Shown piece by piece: positions 43,236 through 52,214 of a DNA stretch of 64,000 bases (the first letter of the stretch is position 1; each line of letters opens with the position of its first letter). The DNA is from JAHDCJ01 sp039028895 (GTDB lineage Bacteria > Bacteroidota > Bacteroidia > Chitinophagales > Saprospiraceae). Made by a program: the position numbers and the translations under genes. The stretch is from contig JBCCHF010000014.1 of NCBI GenBank assembly GCA_039028895.1, positions 1-64,000 on the forward strand. The letters run 5' to 3'. The notes under the pieces were generated by a model that saw only the letters and a list, made by a program, of their open reading frames with translations, was not told the origin of the DNA and did no database searches.

Positions 43236-43914
43236 TGATATTTTTTTCAGGATTGTTTAAAAATGCAATGGCTTGATCCTCGAGCTGTGTCTCCAGTTGG
43301 TCAGGATAAAAGGCTTCTTTTCTCAATTTTGGACAAGAAACGGATGCACAGTTTATCGCAAAGTGAATGCGGGGTTCATCAAATTGTTTTCGCAAAATTT
43401 CGTGCTCAACGGTGTTTAGGTCGAAAGGGATATCACCGATAGAAAAGAACTTTAGGTCCCATGACGAATTGATCATAGCGAATCCATCGCTGATGTTTTT
43501 GATGCTTTCCAATGGATAATGGTCAACAATGAGTTTTACTGTAAAGGCATTATAAACATTTATCCAGTAAGCGAGTTTTTCTGATGCGCTCCAATTTTCT
43601 CCGGGGGAATTTTCCTTAAGGAGGCTGAGATATTGATTTAGGTCGATCGAGTCATTAATGAAACCTTCATAATTGACCATTCCGTCAAGGCTGACATGTT
43701 TCTGGAGTAATTTTGTCCAAATATCATGGTCAACTGTAGGTACATATTCTTTTTCCAGATCTGAAAAATCGACTGCTTGTCCTTTTACTTTTTTTACCCA
43801 GCTTAATCCTTTCAGACCGATATCATTCACATTAAGCTTATGATATTTCATGTATCCGAAAAATAAAAGCAAAACTGCAATAATACTAAACAAGACTAAT
43901 CGACGCTTTTTCAT
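43075..43914 (-). CDS. DUF547 domain protein, membrane-anchored
   Basis: The 279-residue protein has an N-terminal membrane helix (LVLFSIIAVLLLFFGYM). The DUF547 domain covers about 60-230, with its hallmark blocks SEKLAYWINVYNAFTVKLIVD, IPFDLNTVEHEILR, RIHFAINCASVSCPKLR and AFYPDQLETQLEDQA. The conserved His and Cys residues of the INCASxSCP motif are present. The biochemical role of DUF547 is not established. A truncated copy of its 3' end lies 6.5 kb to the left. Confidence 0.9.
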   Translation of the reverse strand: MKKRRLVLFSIIAVLLLFFGYMKYHKLNVNDIGLKGLSWVKKVKGQAVDFSDLEKEYVPTVDHDIWTKLLQKHVSLDGMVNYEGFINDSIDLNQYLSLLKENSPGENWSASEKLAYWINVYNAFTVKLIVDHYPLESIKNISDGFAMINSSWDLKFFSIGDIPFDLNTVEHEILRKQFDEPRIHFAINCASVSCPKLRKEAFYPDQLETQLEDQAIAFLNNPEKNIISQSETRLSKIFDWFKSDFNKEADLKSYIQKYRPGLNPQNKITFMEYNWGLNN

Positions 43915-44036
43915 TAAAGCACGTTATTTTTATAGAACGTTCCTTTATTAGAATTCTGCAAATTAGGAGAATGTTCAAGGAAAACCGGACAATAGAATAA
44001 TTTAACCAGGTAAAGTGGATGTTTGGTCCAGTTCTC

Positions 44037-44044
44037 CTAAATTT
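44037..44044 (+). promoter_or_regulatory. Possible -7 box of the haloperoxidase-like gene
   Basis: TAAATTTG matches the Bacteroidota -7 consensus TAnnTTTG, 30 bp before the ATG. No clear TTG stands at the expected -33 distance, so the call is weak. Confidence 0.35.
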
Positions 44045-44074
44045 GTAACAACTTATTGATCAAAAACTGAACAC

Positions 44075-46255
44075 ATGACAAAGCAATACTTTGTACTGTT
44101 CCTCCTGTTATTTTTTTCTGAACCATTTTTCGCCCAACATTCGATAGCAAGGCAGTGGAATGAGCATGTTCTGGATGCCATTAGAGCAGATTTTGCTCGA
44201 CCCACTGTGCATGCCAGGAATCTTTTTCATACCTCGATAGCAATGTACGACCTCTGGGCTTTCTACGAAGGTACTGCCGAGACCTACTTCCTTGGTAAAA
44301 CTGTGCATGGCTTTCATTGCCCTGTCCAGCCTGTACACATTCCAACGGATATCCGAGCGGCTCAGGAAGAAGCAATTAGTTATGCTGTTTACAGGTTGAT
44401 CGAACACAGATTCCAGGATGCCCCAAGGGCTGCCTCATTATTTTTTGAGCTTGATCCATTTATGGAGTCTCTCGGGTATGCCATTAACAATCGTTCAACG
44501 GATTATGCCTGTTCGCCAGCTGCTTTGGGCAATTATATTGCTGAGCAGCTAATATTATTCGGCCTGCAAGACGGGTCAAATGAAGTCGGCCAATATGCGA
44601 ACCAGTTTTATGAACCCGTCAATCCACCACTTTGGATGGAAGGCTCCGGTAATCCGAATATTCAGGACCTCAACCGCTGGCAACCACTTCGATTGGGCCT
44701 GTTTATCGATCAGGGCGGAACCCTGGGTAATGTAACTACCCCTGAGTTTCTCAGCCCTGAATGGGGGTCAGTTTTACCTTTTTCCTTGAAGGAAGAAGAT
44801 AGTGGCAGTTACTTCAGAGACGGTGACACATATACCATGTATCACGACCCAGGGCCACCTCCATATCTTGATCTGGATGCCTCACAGGAACTTTCAGATG
44901 CCTATAAGTGGGGCCATGCTCTTGTGTCAGTTTGGTCATCTCACCTTGATCCTGAAGATGGTATTATGTGGGATATTTCTCCAGCTTCGATAGGGAATAT
45001 TACCGAATACCCTGAAGATTTTCTTGATTATCCTGATTTCTACAATCTTATTGATGGTGGCGATCCTTCACCAGGTCATGCTGTTAACCCACATACTGGT
45101 CAGCCTTATGAACCCCAGATGGTGCCCAGAGCCGACTATGCCAGGGTGCTTGCAGAGTTTTGGGCGGACGGACCTGATTCTGAAACACCTCCTGGTCACT
45201 GGTTTACAATTTTCAACTATGTAAGTGATCACCCTGATCTTGTGAAACAATTTGAAGGAAAAGGCCCTGTGTTATCAGATCTTGAATGGGATGTGAAAGG
45301 TTATTTTTTGCTAGGTGGCACAATGCACGATGCTGCTATTACTGCCTGGAGCATTAAAGGCTGGTACGATTACATCCGCCCGGTTTCAGCTCTTCGCGGA
45401 ATGGCGGAACTGGGCCAGAGTACCGATCCAAATTTACCAAATTATCACCCCGAAGGTATTCCTTTGATACCGGGATATATAGAGCAGATCCAACCTGGAG
45501 ACTCCCTGTCTGAACCAGATAATCTCTATGCCTATGACATCATGGTTAAGGCCTGGAGAGGTACGGATTATATTTTTGAAAACCCATTTACCAATGTTGG
45601 TGGCGTTGATTGGATCAGAGCCTCAATTTGGTTTCCTTATCAGCGGCCGTCTTTTGTAACACCTCCATTCGCTGGCTATGTATCAGGACATTCTACTTAT
45701 AGCCGAGCTGCTGCGGAACTGTTAACGGCTTTTACAGGTGACGCCTTTTTTCCTGGAGGGATGGGCGAGTTTTACTGTCCGGAAGGCCAATTTCTTGTAT
45801 TTGAAGAAGGCCCAAGCATGGATGTCACCTTGCAATGGGCGACCTATCGTGATGCTTCTGATCAATGTAGTTTGTCAAGGATCTGGGGTGGTATTCATCC
45901 GCCATGTGATGATATCCCTGGCCGATTTATTGGGATCAAAGTCGGAAATGATGCTTTTGAGTATGGAAAGCAATATTTCGAGCGCGTCGAATCGCCGATT
46001 ACCGTTGAAGCGTTCAAGATGTATCCCAATCCACTGTCTTGTGTAGCGAATCTGGAGTTTGAGCATGAAGGTATTTTGAATGTTAAGGTTTATGCCAGTA
46101 ATGGTCAGTTCGTTCTAGAAAAGGACCTCGATTTTGTCAATAACCAATCGCAGTTGTACATGGGCAAATTGCCAGGAGGCATTTATATTGTGACTGGCTT
46201 TGAAGCAGATGGTACGCGGGTTTTTAGTGAAAAGTTTGCGATACAATCAAACTAA
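44075..46255 (+). CDS. Vanadium haloperoxidase/PAP2-like exported protein with T9SS domain
   Basis: The 726-residue protein has a signal peptide (VLFLLLFFSEPFFAQ) and a large helical domain of the vanadium-dependent haloperoxidase / PAP2 phosphatase fold. Core motifs are WFPYQRPSF, GYVSGHSTYSRAAAE (His539) and SRIWGGIHPPCDDIPGR (Arg plus His608), which correspond to the vanadate/phosphate pocket. A type A T9SS signal closes it (FKMYPNPLSCVANLEFE to GGIYIVTGFEADGT). The oxyanion used (vanadate with peroxide, or phosphate ester) cannot be decided from sequence. The 3' end faces the convergent four-gene operon only 11 bp away. Confidence 0.85.
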   Translation: MTKQYFVLFLLLFFSEPFFAQHSIARQWNEHVLDAIRADFARPTVHARNLFHTSIAMYDLWAFYEGTAETYFLGKTVHGFHCPVQPVHIPTDIRAAQEEAISYAVYRLIEHRFQDAPRAASLFFELDPFMESLGYAINNRSTDYACSPAALGNYIAEQLILFGLQDGSNEVGQYANQFYEPVNPPLWMEGSGNPNIQDLNRWQPLRLGLFIDQGGTLGNVTTPEFLSPEWGSVLPFSLKEEDSGSYFRDGDTYTMYHDPGPPPYLDLDASQELSDAYKWGHALVSVWSSHLDPEDGIMWDISPASIGNITEYPEDFLDYPDFYNLIDGGDPSPGHAVNPHTGQPYEPQMVPRADYARVLAEFWADGPDSETPPGHWFTIFNYVSDHPDLVKQFEGKGPVLSDLEWDVKGYFLLGGTMHDAAITAWSIKGWYDYIRPVSALRGMAELGQSTDPNLPNYHPEGIPLIPGYIEQIQPGDSLSEPDNLYAYDIMVKAWRGTDYIFENPFTNVGGVDWIRASIWFPYQRPSFVTPPFAGYVSGHSTYSRAAAELLTAFTGDAFFPGGMGEFYCPEGQFLVFEEGPSMDVTLQWATYRDASDQCSLSRIWGGIHPPCDDIPGRFIGIKVGNDAFEYGKQYFERVESPITVEAFKMYPNPLSCVANLEFEHEGILNVKVYASNGQFVLEKDLDFVNNQSQLYMGKLPGGIYIVTGFEADGTRVFSEKFAIQSN

Positions 46256-46266
46256 AAAGACTGACA

Positions 46267-47721
46267 TTAAAGAATGTTGTTCTTCCATTGATTGAGTTGC
46301 CAGAGGAGACGTATGAGGTATTCAACGCCTTTGAATTCTAATTTATGGCTGCCATCACTATTAGTGCTGATCAGGTTTTTAATCTTTTTCTTGAAGATCA
46401 CCCTGTTTGTGTTTGGGTCAAAGATAAAGTTGGCTCGAAACATTATCAGGTGATTAGTGCCTTCGTTTTCAACTCTTAATACAAAGACTTCGAGGTCTCT
46501 CAGGCCTTTTTTTCCTATTCGGAAAATGAATGATCCGGGATCTGGGGTGGTTAATGCTTTTTCAAGAATATCTTGTGTAACATTCAGGTGTTTGGCGATT
46601 TTTTCTGTCTTTCGGACCTCCTTAAGAAAGCAATCCAGGAAGGATTCAAAAACAGGGCCTTCGGTGACAAAATCTGGAGGGTAGATGCCGAATCTTATTA
46701 ATGGGCGATTATCTTCCCTAAAGCCCTTCATATTTACCCCAATCTGGAAAAGTTCCTGATCGTCAAACAGACCCTTTGCCACCATTTCAGGATCTTCCTC
46801 ATCGAAAAGGCCTTCATCGTCTTCTTCAAGGTCGATACTTTTTGGCACCATGCTTTCTTCAGTATTGAGATTTTCCTCTTTGTCGAGCCTGAGGGTAATG
46901 CTGGCATCATAATCAGAAACCAGGTAGGCAGTATCGAGGTAGTTGGCAAGGCTGTCCTTGCCGTTTCCTGCTTGTTTCTGTTGTTTGACCAGGTTACGTT
47001 GACAGATGATATAGTTTTCAGATAATGCTTTCAGGATATTCCTGATCTGGCTACTTGTATTATCTAGTGCAATGGAAACTGGAGGTGAAAACTCACCATT
47101 GATCCATGGAATGACGGCTGTGAGAATGACTTCAAACCAATCGAAGGGGGCTTTTTTTGCGATTATTGCTCTTGGAGCAGTAGAATTTTTGGGACTAAAC
47201 CAATAAATATCGGTGAGCGGAAGACGCTTTGGTTTGTTAAAACAAAACGCCATCAGACTGCCCGGTTGACTGGGGTCTTTAATCCAAAGTACATTCCCAT
47301 GGTTGTTCTTGCCATCCTTGAAAACGTGCTGCACGAAATTATCAGGCGGATTGAGCTCAATAAATGCTGGTGGTGACCATTGGTAAGCCAGTTTTTGCTT
47401 ACTGGCACCTTGCGGCAGTTGTTCGACAGGAGTAAGTTTGAACGAGATTTTGGTTCTTAGTGAATTGTCGAATTGGTTTTTCCGGCGAAAGCCAAAAAAA
47501 GACTTATTACTGCGTTGCTCGATGAATAATTCCCAATTGATGGAAAAGCTGGCCAATTGAAGATAACCCGGATGGAGATTGAATGGAAATCCGGAAAGGA
47601 TGCCTGAAGATGATGTTTTTACTACTTTTCGCGCACCAACAGCTACTTCAGCGAGGTTAAAGGACAATTGTTTTGACAAGTCCTTTAATTGGCCGACCTG
47701 GGTGTCGTCAGTCTCTGACAT
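46267..47721 (-). CDS. Uncharacterised protein of a four-gene operon (fourth gene)
   Basis: The 484-residue protein has no signal peptide or membrane helix. An N-terminal helix (QLSFNLAEVAVGARKVV) is followed by a beta-rich module (FSINWELFIEQRSN, RTKISFKLTPVEQLP), a repetition of mixed beta segments, and an acidic stretch (about 285-320, SIDLEEDDEGLFDEED). I do not recognise a family. Its beta module ends in the T-x-I-x-F-x-L-x-P-V pattern seen in the other members of the operon. It starts 5 bp after the preceding gene, so it is cotranscribed. Confidence 0.75.
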   Translation of the reverse strand: MSETDDTQVGQLKDLSKQLSFNLAEVAVGARKVVKTSSSGILSGFPFNLHPGYLQLASFSINWELFIEQRSNKSFFGFRRKNQFDNSLRTKISFKLTPVEQLPQGASKQKLAYQWSPPAFIELNPPDNFVQHVFKDGKNNHGNVLWIKDPSQPGSLMAFCFNKPKRLPLTDIYWFSPKNSTAPRAIIAKKAPFDWFEVILTAVIPWINGEFSPPVSIALDNTSSQIRNILKALSENYIICQRNLVKQQKQAGNGKDSLANYLDTAYLVSDYDASITLRLDKEENLNTEESMVPKSIDLEEDDEGLFDEEDPEMVAKGLFDDQELFQIGVNMKGFREDNRPLIRFGIYPPDFVTEGPVFESFLDCFLKEVRKTEKIAKHLNVTQDILEKALTTPDPGSFIFRIGKKGLRDLEVFVLRVENEGTNHLIMFRANFIFDPNTNRVIFKKKIKNLISTNSDGSHKLEFKGVEYLIRLLWQLNQWKNNIL

Positions 47722-47726
47722 GAGCG

Positions 47727-48593
47727 CTACAACAGGTTTTGCTGGAGGTCACTAAACTTGTTTACAAAGTCGCGTAGTATTTCGTAGTTTTCGCCATCAC
47801 GGGCTGCCAGTGTGAACTTAAGGACGGTAGTAAATTCCGGCTTTTTTGCTTTTGAAAGATCAGGGTTATTGTCCCTGGTAAAATGCCAGATGCCAACGTC
47901 CTTGTCGTTATTGTTTTGAGCGTAGAGCAAAAGATAATCGTCCATTTTGTCCTCAGCTTTTGGGTGGACCTCCAGGATAAGCACCCTGTTGGGATCATCT
48001 TCCAATAGTTTCATGTCTTTCTGTCGCGGTTCGCACCTAGCGATATCTCTGAAGATGAGTGATCGTTCGGCAGCCGAGAAAACGAAACCTAAGGCAGGGA
48101 TCATTTCGTAAAATGATTGTTGGAAATCTGGTGGCGGCGGCACTGACAATATCTCAAATTGCATGGACTGATTAAGCGAGGTTTCCTCTTCATTTTTGCT
48201 TTTCGCAATGATGATATTAAAACCTTTGCCTTTGCTTTTACGCATGCCAAACTTAATCTCTGCAGAAACCCTGGGGATTCTGAAAACGGACGGTTGGATA
48301 TGCGGTTGCCCCTTGATATCCTGGAGGTAGTTTTTAGACTTACCATCCAGCTTTTGTTGCGTTTCTACGATGGAATCGCCAATGTCTGATAGAAAATCTC
48401 CAAAATCTATTTCATCTTGTACCCTGTCAGAAGTAACAGAGACTCCCGACGATAGCGCTGCGGCATCATTAGACAACTTTTTCAACTCTCGTTTCAGGGC
48501 ATCGAGATGGTTTTGATTGGAAAAGTTGGCTTTATTGGATGCCCAATCGCTGAGTTCCTTGATTTTTTTTGCCAGTTCTTCGTTTGTGGCCAT
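47727..48593 (-). CDS. Uncharacterised protein of a four-gene operon (third gene)
   Basis: This 288-residue soluble protein begins with charged helices (about 1-95, LDALKRELKKLSNDAAAL, IGDSIVETQQKLDGKS). A beta module follows (RIPRVSAEIKFGMRKSKG to NQSMQFEILSVPPPP, about 105-160). The C-terminal half looks like an alpha/beta domain (RVLILEVHPKAEDKMDDYLL, VGIWHFTRDN). No family was recognised. The helix-then-beta layout recurs in the neighbouring genes. Confidence 0.75.
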   Translation of the reverse strand: MATNEELAKKIKELSDWASNKANFSNQNHLDALKRELKKLSNDAAALSSGVSVTSDRVQDEIDFGDFLSDIGDSIVETQQKLDGKSKNYLQDIKGQPHIQPSVFRIPRVSAEIKFGMRKSKGKGFNIIIAKSKNEEETSLNQSMQFEILSVPPPPDFQQSFYEMIPALGFVFSAAERSLIFRDIARCEPRQKDMKLLEDDPNRVLILEVHPKAEDKMDDYLLLYAQNNNDKDVGIWHFTRDNNPDLSKAKKPEFTTVLKFTLAARDGENYEILRDFVNKFSDLQQNLL

Positions 48594-48619
48594 AAAAGAT
48601 CAGTTTTCGATCGGCGGAT

Positions 48620-49201
48620 TTATGCTTCTTCAGTGATTTCAGCAGGATCAGCGTCGGTCAGTTTTTTGTATAGGTCTGCACTTTTGTCCATGTATGCCTT
48701 GTCAACATCCAGACGCTTAGGCACAGTGAGTGTTTTTTCATTAAGCGTTTTGGCTTTTTCGAGCAATACATTCATCGCGTTAGCATCGAAGTTGATAGCA
48801 TGGAGTACCGTCTTGACTTCAGCAGCAGCACGGTAGTCATAAGCGAAACCCTGGGTAAACGCCGCGTTGATTGTAACAGCGCCTACACTCATGCCAAGCC
48901 CCGCAGAAGTTCCTTGCTGGAGTGACTGGGCGAGGTCCATGCGCACGGTTAAGGTGGTTTCGGTAAACTGATACCTAGACGGAGCCATCGTTTTTACGAT
49001 ATCATTCAAAATTTCTTTGTAGGCATCCGCATCGTCTTTACTTCTGAGCATTTTCGCAAGAGCGAATAATTGTTCTATGGACTGTAAATACTCAAGATTA
49101 AAGGCTTTTTGTGCGGCAGCAACGCCAAGGCCAAGGCTGCTGATAATGTTAGGAACATTCGTCAGATCGTTGATCAGCATGCTGGTTGATTTCTCGCTCA
49201 T
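48620..49201 (-). CDS. Uncharacterised protein of a four-gene operon (second gene)
   Basis: The 193-residue protein has an N-terminal helical half (LGLGVAAAQKAFNLEYLQ, YKEILNDIVKTMAPS). A central amphipathic beta part has Gly/Ala-rich strands (FTETTLTVRMDLAQSLQQ, GMSVGAVTINAAFTQG, YDYRAAAEVKTVLHAI). It has no signal peptide. The beta part could form a membrane-binding or self-assembling sheet; that is a guess. Its start overlaps the stop of the preceding gene by 4 bp (ATGA), a sign of translational coupling. Confidence 0.75.
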   Translation of the reverse strand: MSEKSTSMLINDLTNVPNIISSLGLGVAAAQKAFNLEYLQSIEQLFALAKMLRSKDDADAYKEILNDIVKTMAPSRYQFTETTLTVRMDLAQSLQQGTSAGLGMSVGAVTINAAFTQGFAYDYRAAAEVKTVLHAINFDANAMNVLLEKAKTLNEKTLTVPKRLDVDKAYMDKSADLYKKLTDADPAEITEEA

Positions 49202-49584
49202 TTTGAAGTTGTTTTATGATTTTGAAGATTTTCTGTTAAAGGAATTTGCTCAATTTCAATGGTTATTGAGCTATCGGTAGATGTTTCACGCTGGAAACGA
49301 ATGTCTGCCGACAAGTTTAGCAGGCTTACTGAAAGACTCGCCTCAATACTTTTTTCCTTTCTCCATGCAATGCGTGCCGAGACTTCATGCTTGGCCAATA
49401 CCTGTCGCTGTGGGGCAGAAGGCATTAAAAAAGTCCGATGATCCTCGGGTACTGAAAGGTAGTCAGCGACAAATTGATTAGCCTCAATTATGAAACGGTC
49501 ATCCAGTTTTTTTTGAATCTGAACAACATCCCCTGCAAAGGATTCTAAAAGTTCGGTTACCGATGGGCCTTTTTTTGGTTTCAT
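49198..49584 (-). CDS. Uncharacterised small protein of a four-gene operon (first gene)
   Basis: The 128-residue protein consists of an N-terminal helix (VTELLESFAGDVVQIQKKLD) and a beta module (HEVSARIAWRKEKSIEASL, LSADIRFQRETSTDSSITI, then EIEQIP). It has no signal peptide. It is essentially the minimal form of the helix-plus-beta layout found in its operon neighbours. No family was recognised. Confidence 0.7.
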   Translation of the reverse strand: MKPKKGPSVTELLESFAGDVVQIQKKLDDRFIIEANQFVADYLSVPEDHRTFLMPSAPQRQVLAKHEVSARIAWRKEKSIEASLSVSLLNLSADIRFQRETSTDSSITIEIEQIPLTENLQNHKTTSK

Positions 49585-49683
49585 AGGTATTGAAGCAGTA
49601 CATTTTATGGCCTGCCTTATAAATTTATCATTTTTTTATTGGTGCCTGAAATAATTTGTTGAAACAGGCGATTGGACTAAATC

Positions 49684-51363
49684 CTATTCTCCAAGAAGGA
49701 CGATGCCAAACTCACTGTCAATTTCAACTTTCCCGCCTTCAACAGCAACTTCCTGACCTGAGTAATAGTCCCTTAATTTTGTACCATCCGGGAAAACATC
49801 AAAGCAGGGGATTGATTTTACACCAGACTCCATGTCCAATCCGACTAACACTTTGTTTTTGTCGCCAAGTGTGCGTTTGAAAACATATGGTTTAGCCTGT
49901 AGTTGCTCATGTACACCTGCTCCAACGGCCTGGTTGGCCTGACGGAAGGTGCCCAGTTTTTGCCAATGCGCCAGTAGCTTTTGCGTGTCTTCATTTTCCA
50001 GGTCTTTCCAATTCATAAAAGATCTTAAAGTCGCGTCGCCATTGGTGCCTTCGATAATGAGAGAACGGGCGGTTTCGTCACCATAATAAACCTGAACACC
50101 GCCAGGGCAAAGCATCAGTTTGGTGCCGGCCTCAAATGTTCTTTTGCGTTCCTTGTCAAAGGGACCACCATCATCGTGGGAGGAGATGTAATTCAATACG
50201 CTGATACCATCAAGCTGTCCGCCGTTGAGTGCCTCATTGTATTTGCTGAATAAGGTTTCATAATCGGAATTTGCATCTCCCTTGAAGGAAAAATTGATCA
50301 GACTTTCAAAACCATTATCGAAAAAGTCTACTTTTCGGTCTCCGTAGTCATAAGCGCGTGAGCCCATGCCAAATCCATAGACTTCACCCATCATGTAGAA
50401 GGATTCATCATCCACTTTTTTATCTGGATTTTCTTTTTTCCATTCTTCAAACGCTTCAGCACATTCTTTTTTGAGTTCTGCCCAAATTTCTGCTTCTGTA
50501 TGCTTGGCGGTATCAATCCTAAAGCCGTCAACACCATATTTTCTCACCCAGTCGCGGAACCATTTGATGAAATAAAATCGAGGTGCACGAGGATATCCTG
50601 TACGGGCGAAGAAATCGTCTAATGACTTGGTTTCTGCTTCGAGACGACCTTCAGCCTGCCATTTGTCTGTTAAGAACTTAGGCAATTCGACATCTTCGTT
50701 ACTGCCGGTCAGGATATCCGGCAGGTTTTCTACAAGGGTACAATCGACAGTAGATGTGTAACCTTTGTAATTACATGGTGGTCCTGTTCTGATCCAATTT
50801 TTTGGCCATACTTCGTCAACTGGTGTAACCGGGCCAATATGGTTGATCACGACATCGAGCAAAATGCGGATGCCTTTCTGGTGCGCGGCTTCCATCATTT
50901 CGGCAAACTCGGCTTCAGTGCCAAAGTTAGGGTCGAGGGTAGTCCAGTCTCTGCCCCAGTAGCCATGGTAGGCGTATGTCTTGCCGGTACCTTCATCGGT
51001 ATGGCTCTTGATCTGCTCAATGACCGGGGTCATCCAGATGGCATCAACGCCAAGGTCGGTGAAGTACCCTTCGTTAATCTTTTGGGTGATACCTTTAAGG
51101 TCACCACCTTCGAAACTTCTAAGTACTGCACCGTCCTGTTTCCGATCAAAGGAATTATCATTTGCCGAATTACCATTATTAAAGCGATCAGTCAATAAGA
51201 AATAGACTGTTGCATTTTTCCAGAAATCAGAAACGTTTTCAACTTTTTGAGTTGCTGTAGCTTGAGGCGTTGGCTCCACTCCTGGGGTTTCTGATGGACC
51301 TGAACTAGTGCAAGATGCAAAAACCAGCAGGAGAGCTAAGGGTAGTGTTTTATGTAAAGTCAT
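49684..51363 (-). CDS. GH13 alpha-amylase-family lipoprotein
   Basis: The 559-residue protein has a lipobox (VFASC, Cys18) and a Thr/Pro/Glu linker, then a (beta/alpha)8 GH13 domain. The catalytic set is complete: nucleophile Asp284 (GFRIDTAKH), acid/base Glu327 (MMGEVYGFG) and Asp397 (SSHDDGG), with the upstream LDVVINH and AIWMTPV motifs. Overall it resembles periplasmic amylases of the MalS kind. It probably hydrolyses alpha-1,4-glucans at the cell envelope. There are no SusC/D neighbours in the window, so it is not part of a visible utilisation locus. Confidence 0.92.
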   Translation of the reverse strand: MTLHKTLPLALLLVFASCTSSGPSETPGVEPTPQATATQKVENVSDFWKNATVYFLLTDRFNNGNSANDNSFDRKQDGAVLRSFEGGDLKGITQKINEGYFTDLGVDAIWMTPVIEQIKSHTDEGTGKTYAYHGYWGRDWTTLDPNFGTEAEFAEMMEAAHQKGIRILLDVVINHIGPVTPVDEVWPKNWIRTGPPCNYKGYTSTVDCTLVENLPDILTGSNEDVELPKFLTDKWQAEGRLEAETKSLDDFFARTGYPRAPRFYFIKWFRDWVRKYGVDGFRIDTAKHTEAEIWAELKKECAEAFEEWKKENPDKKVDDESFYMMGEVYGFGMGSRAYDYGDRKVDFFDNGFESLINFSFKGDANSDYETLFSKYNEALNGGQLDGISVLNYISSHDDGGPFDKERKRTFEAGTKLMLCPGGVQVYYGDETARSLIIEGTNGDATLRSFMNWKDLENEDTQKLLAHWQKLGTFRQANQAVGAGVHEQLQAKPYVFKRTLGDKNKVLVGLDMESGVKSIPCFDVFPDGTKLRDYYSGQEVAVEGGKVEIDSEFGIVLLGE

Positions 51364-51408
51364 ATCGCAAATTAGAATTTTTTGCGATTCGATGCATGAA
51401 AATCGATG

Positions 51409-52182
51409 CTAATTTGACAATAACTCCACGGGTCCGTTATTTGTAATAGCAATTATACTGGTTCCACCATTACCCGTTCTTCCCATCCAGGCATTTTGCG
51501 CTTTGATGTATTCTCTTGGCATATTTTTGAATGTATCGCCATCAGAAGACCGGATTTTAAAGTCAGACCTAATGTATCCATTCTGTTTTGTTCTTAACAC
51601 CACGTCTGCATCAGGTTTTTCCGGGAGGATGAGCTGAATACCTCCATTGAAAGTGATCAGAGAAATGGCCTTTACGTTCTCAAGAGAACTATAGGAAAGG
51701 ATAATCTCTCCATTTAAATTGTTGATTGTGGCCCATGAAGCAGCATTGTTTACGGATGTTGAGCCATTTTGATTATTGATCTCTATACTACCTTTGACAT
51801 TGTCAACGAAGATTTCTCCTCCGCGCTCCATTTTCAGGTTAACATTAATGGTTTGGGGTACTGTGATGGTTAAGTTGAAGGATTCAAAATTGACGTTTCC
51901 CGGATTGGGTGCTTCAACGTAGGCAATATTGCCCTGAGCCCTGGTACTTAACCTGAGATTGCCTTCTTTCAATTCCAGTTTCCCACTGTTTTCATATACA
52001 CTAGTGACGGCGATTGAAGAGGTTTTGGCTTCTCCGACAATACGGATTGTCCCCCAGGTGTTTGATACTTCCAGGGTGGTTATGTTTTCACTCGGTAAGT
52101 CGATAGACCTTGTGTTTGATTGGGCCAATGATGAAGTTAGAATACCTGTAAAAACAAGGGAGTAAAAGATTTTTTTAAACAT
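51409..52182 (-). CDS. DUF4097-like exported beta-helix protein
   Basis: The start giving MFKKIFYSLVFTGILTSSLAQ is chosen for its clear signal peptide; an ATG 33 bp upstream (52213-52215) overlaps the stop of the preceding gene as TGATG and is a possible coupled start. The mature part (about 235 residues) is all-beta: ITTLEVSNTWGTIRIVG, FNLTITVPQTINVNLKMERG, ISLITFNGGIQLILPE. It matches the repetitive strands of DUF4097/DUF2807-type putative adhesins. It belongs to the sigma/anti-sigma unit upstream and may be the sensed or controlled envelope component. Confidence 0.8.
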   Translation of the reverse strand: MFKKIFYSLVFTGILTSSLAQSNTRSIDLPSENITTLEVSNTWGTIRIVGEAKTSSIAVTSVYENSGKLELKEGNLRLSTRAQGNIAYVEAPNPGNVNFESFNLTITVPQTINVNLKMERGGEIFVDNVKGSIEINNQNGSTSVNNAASWATINNLNGEIILSYSSLENVKAISLITFNGGIQLILPEKPDADVVLRTKQNGYIRSDFKIRSSDGDTFKNMPREYIKAQNAWMGRTGNGGTSIIAITNNGPVELLSN

Positions 52183-52214
52183 GATTTTTATTTTTTTTAT
52201 TAAAAAATGGTGCA

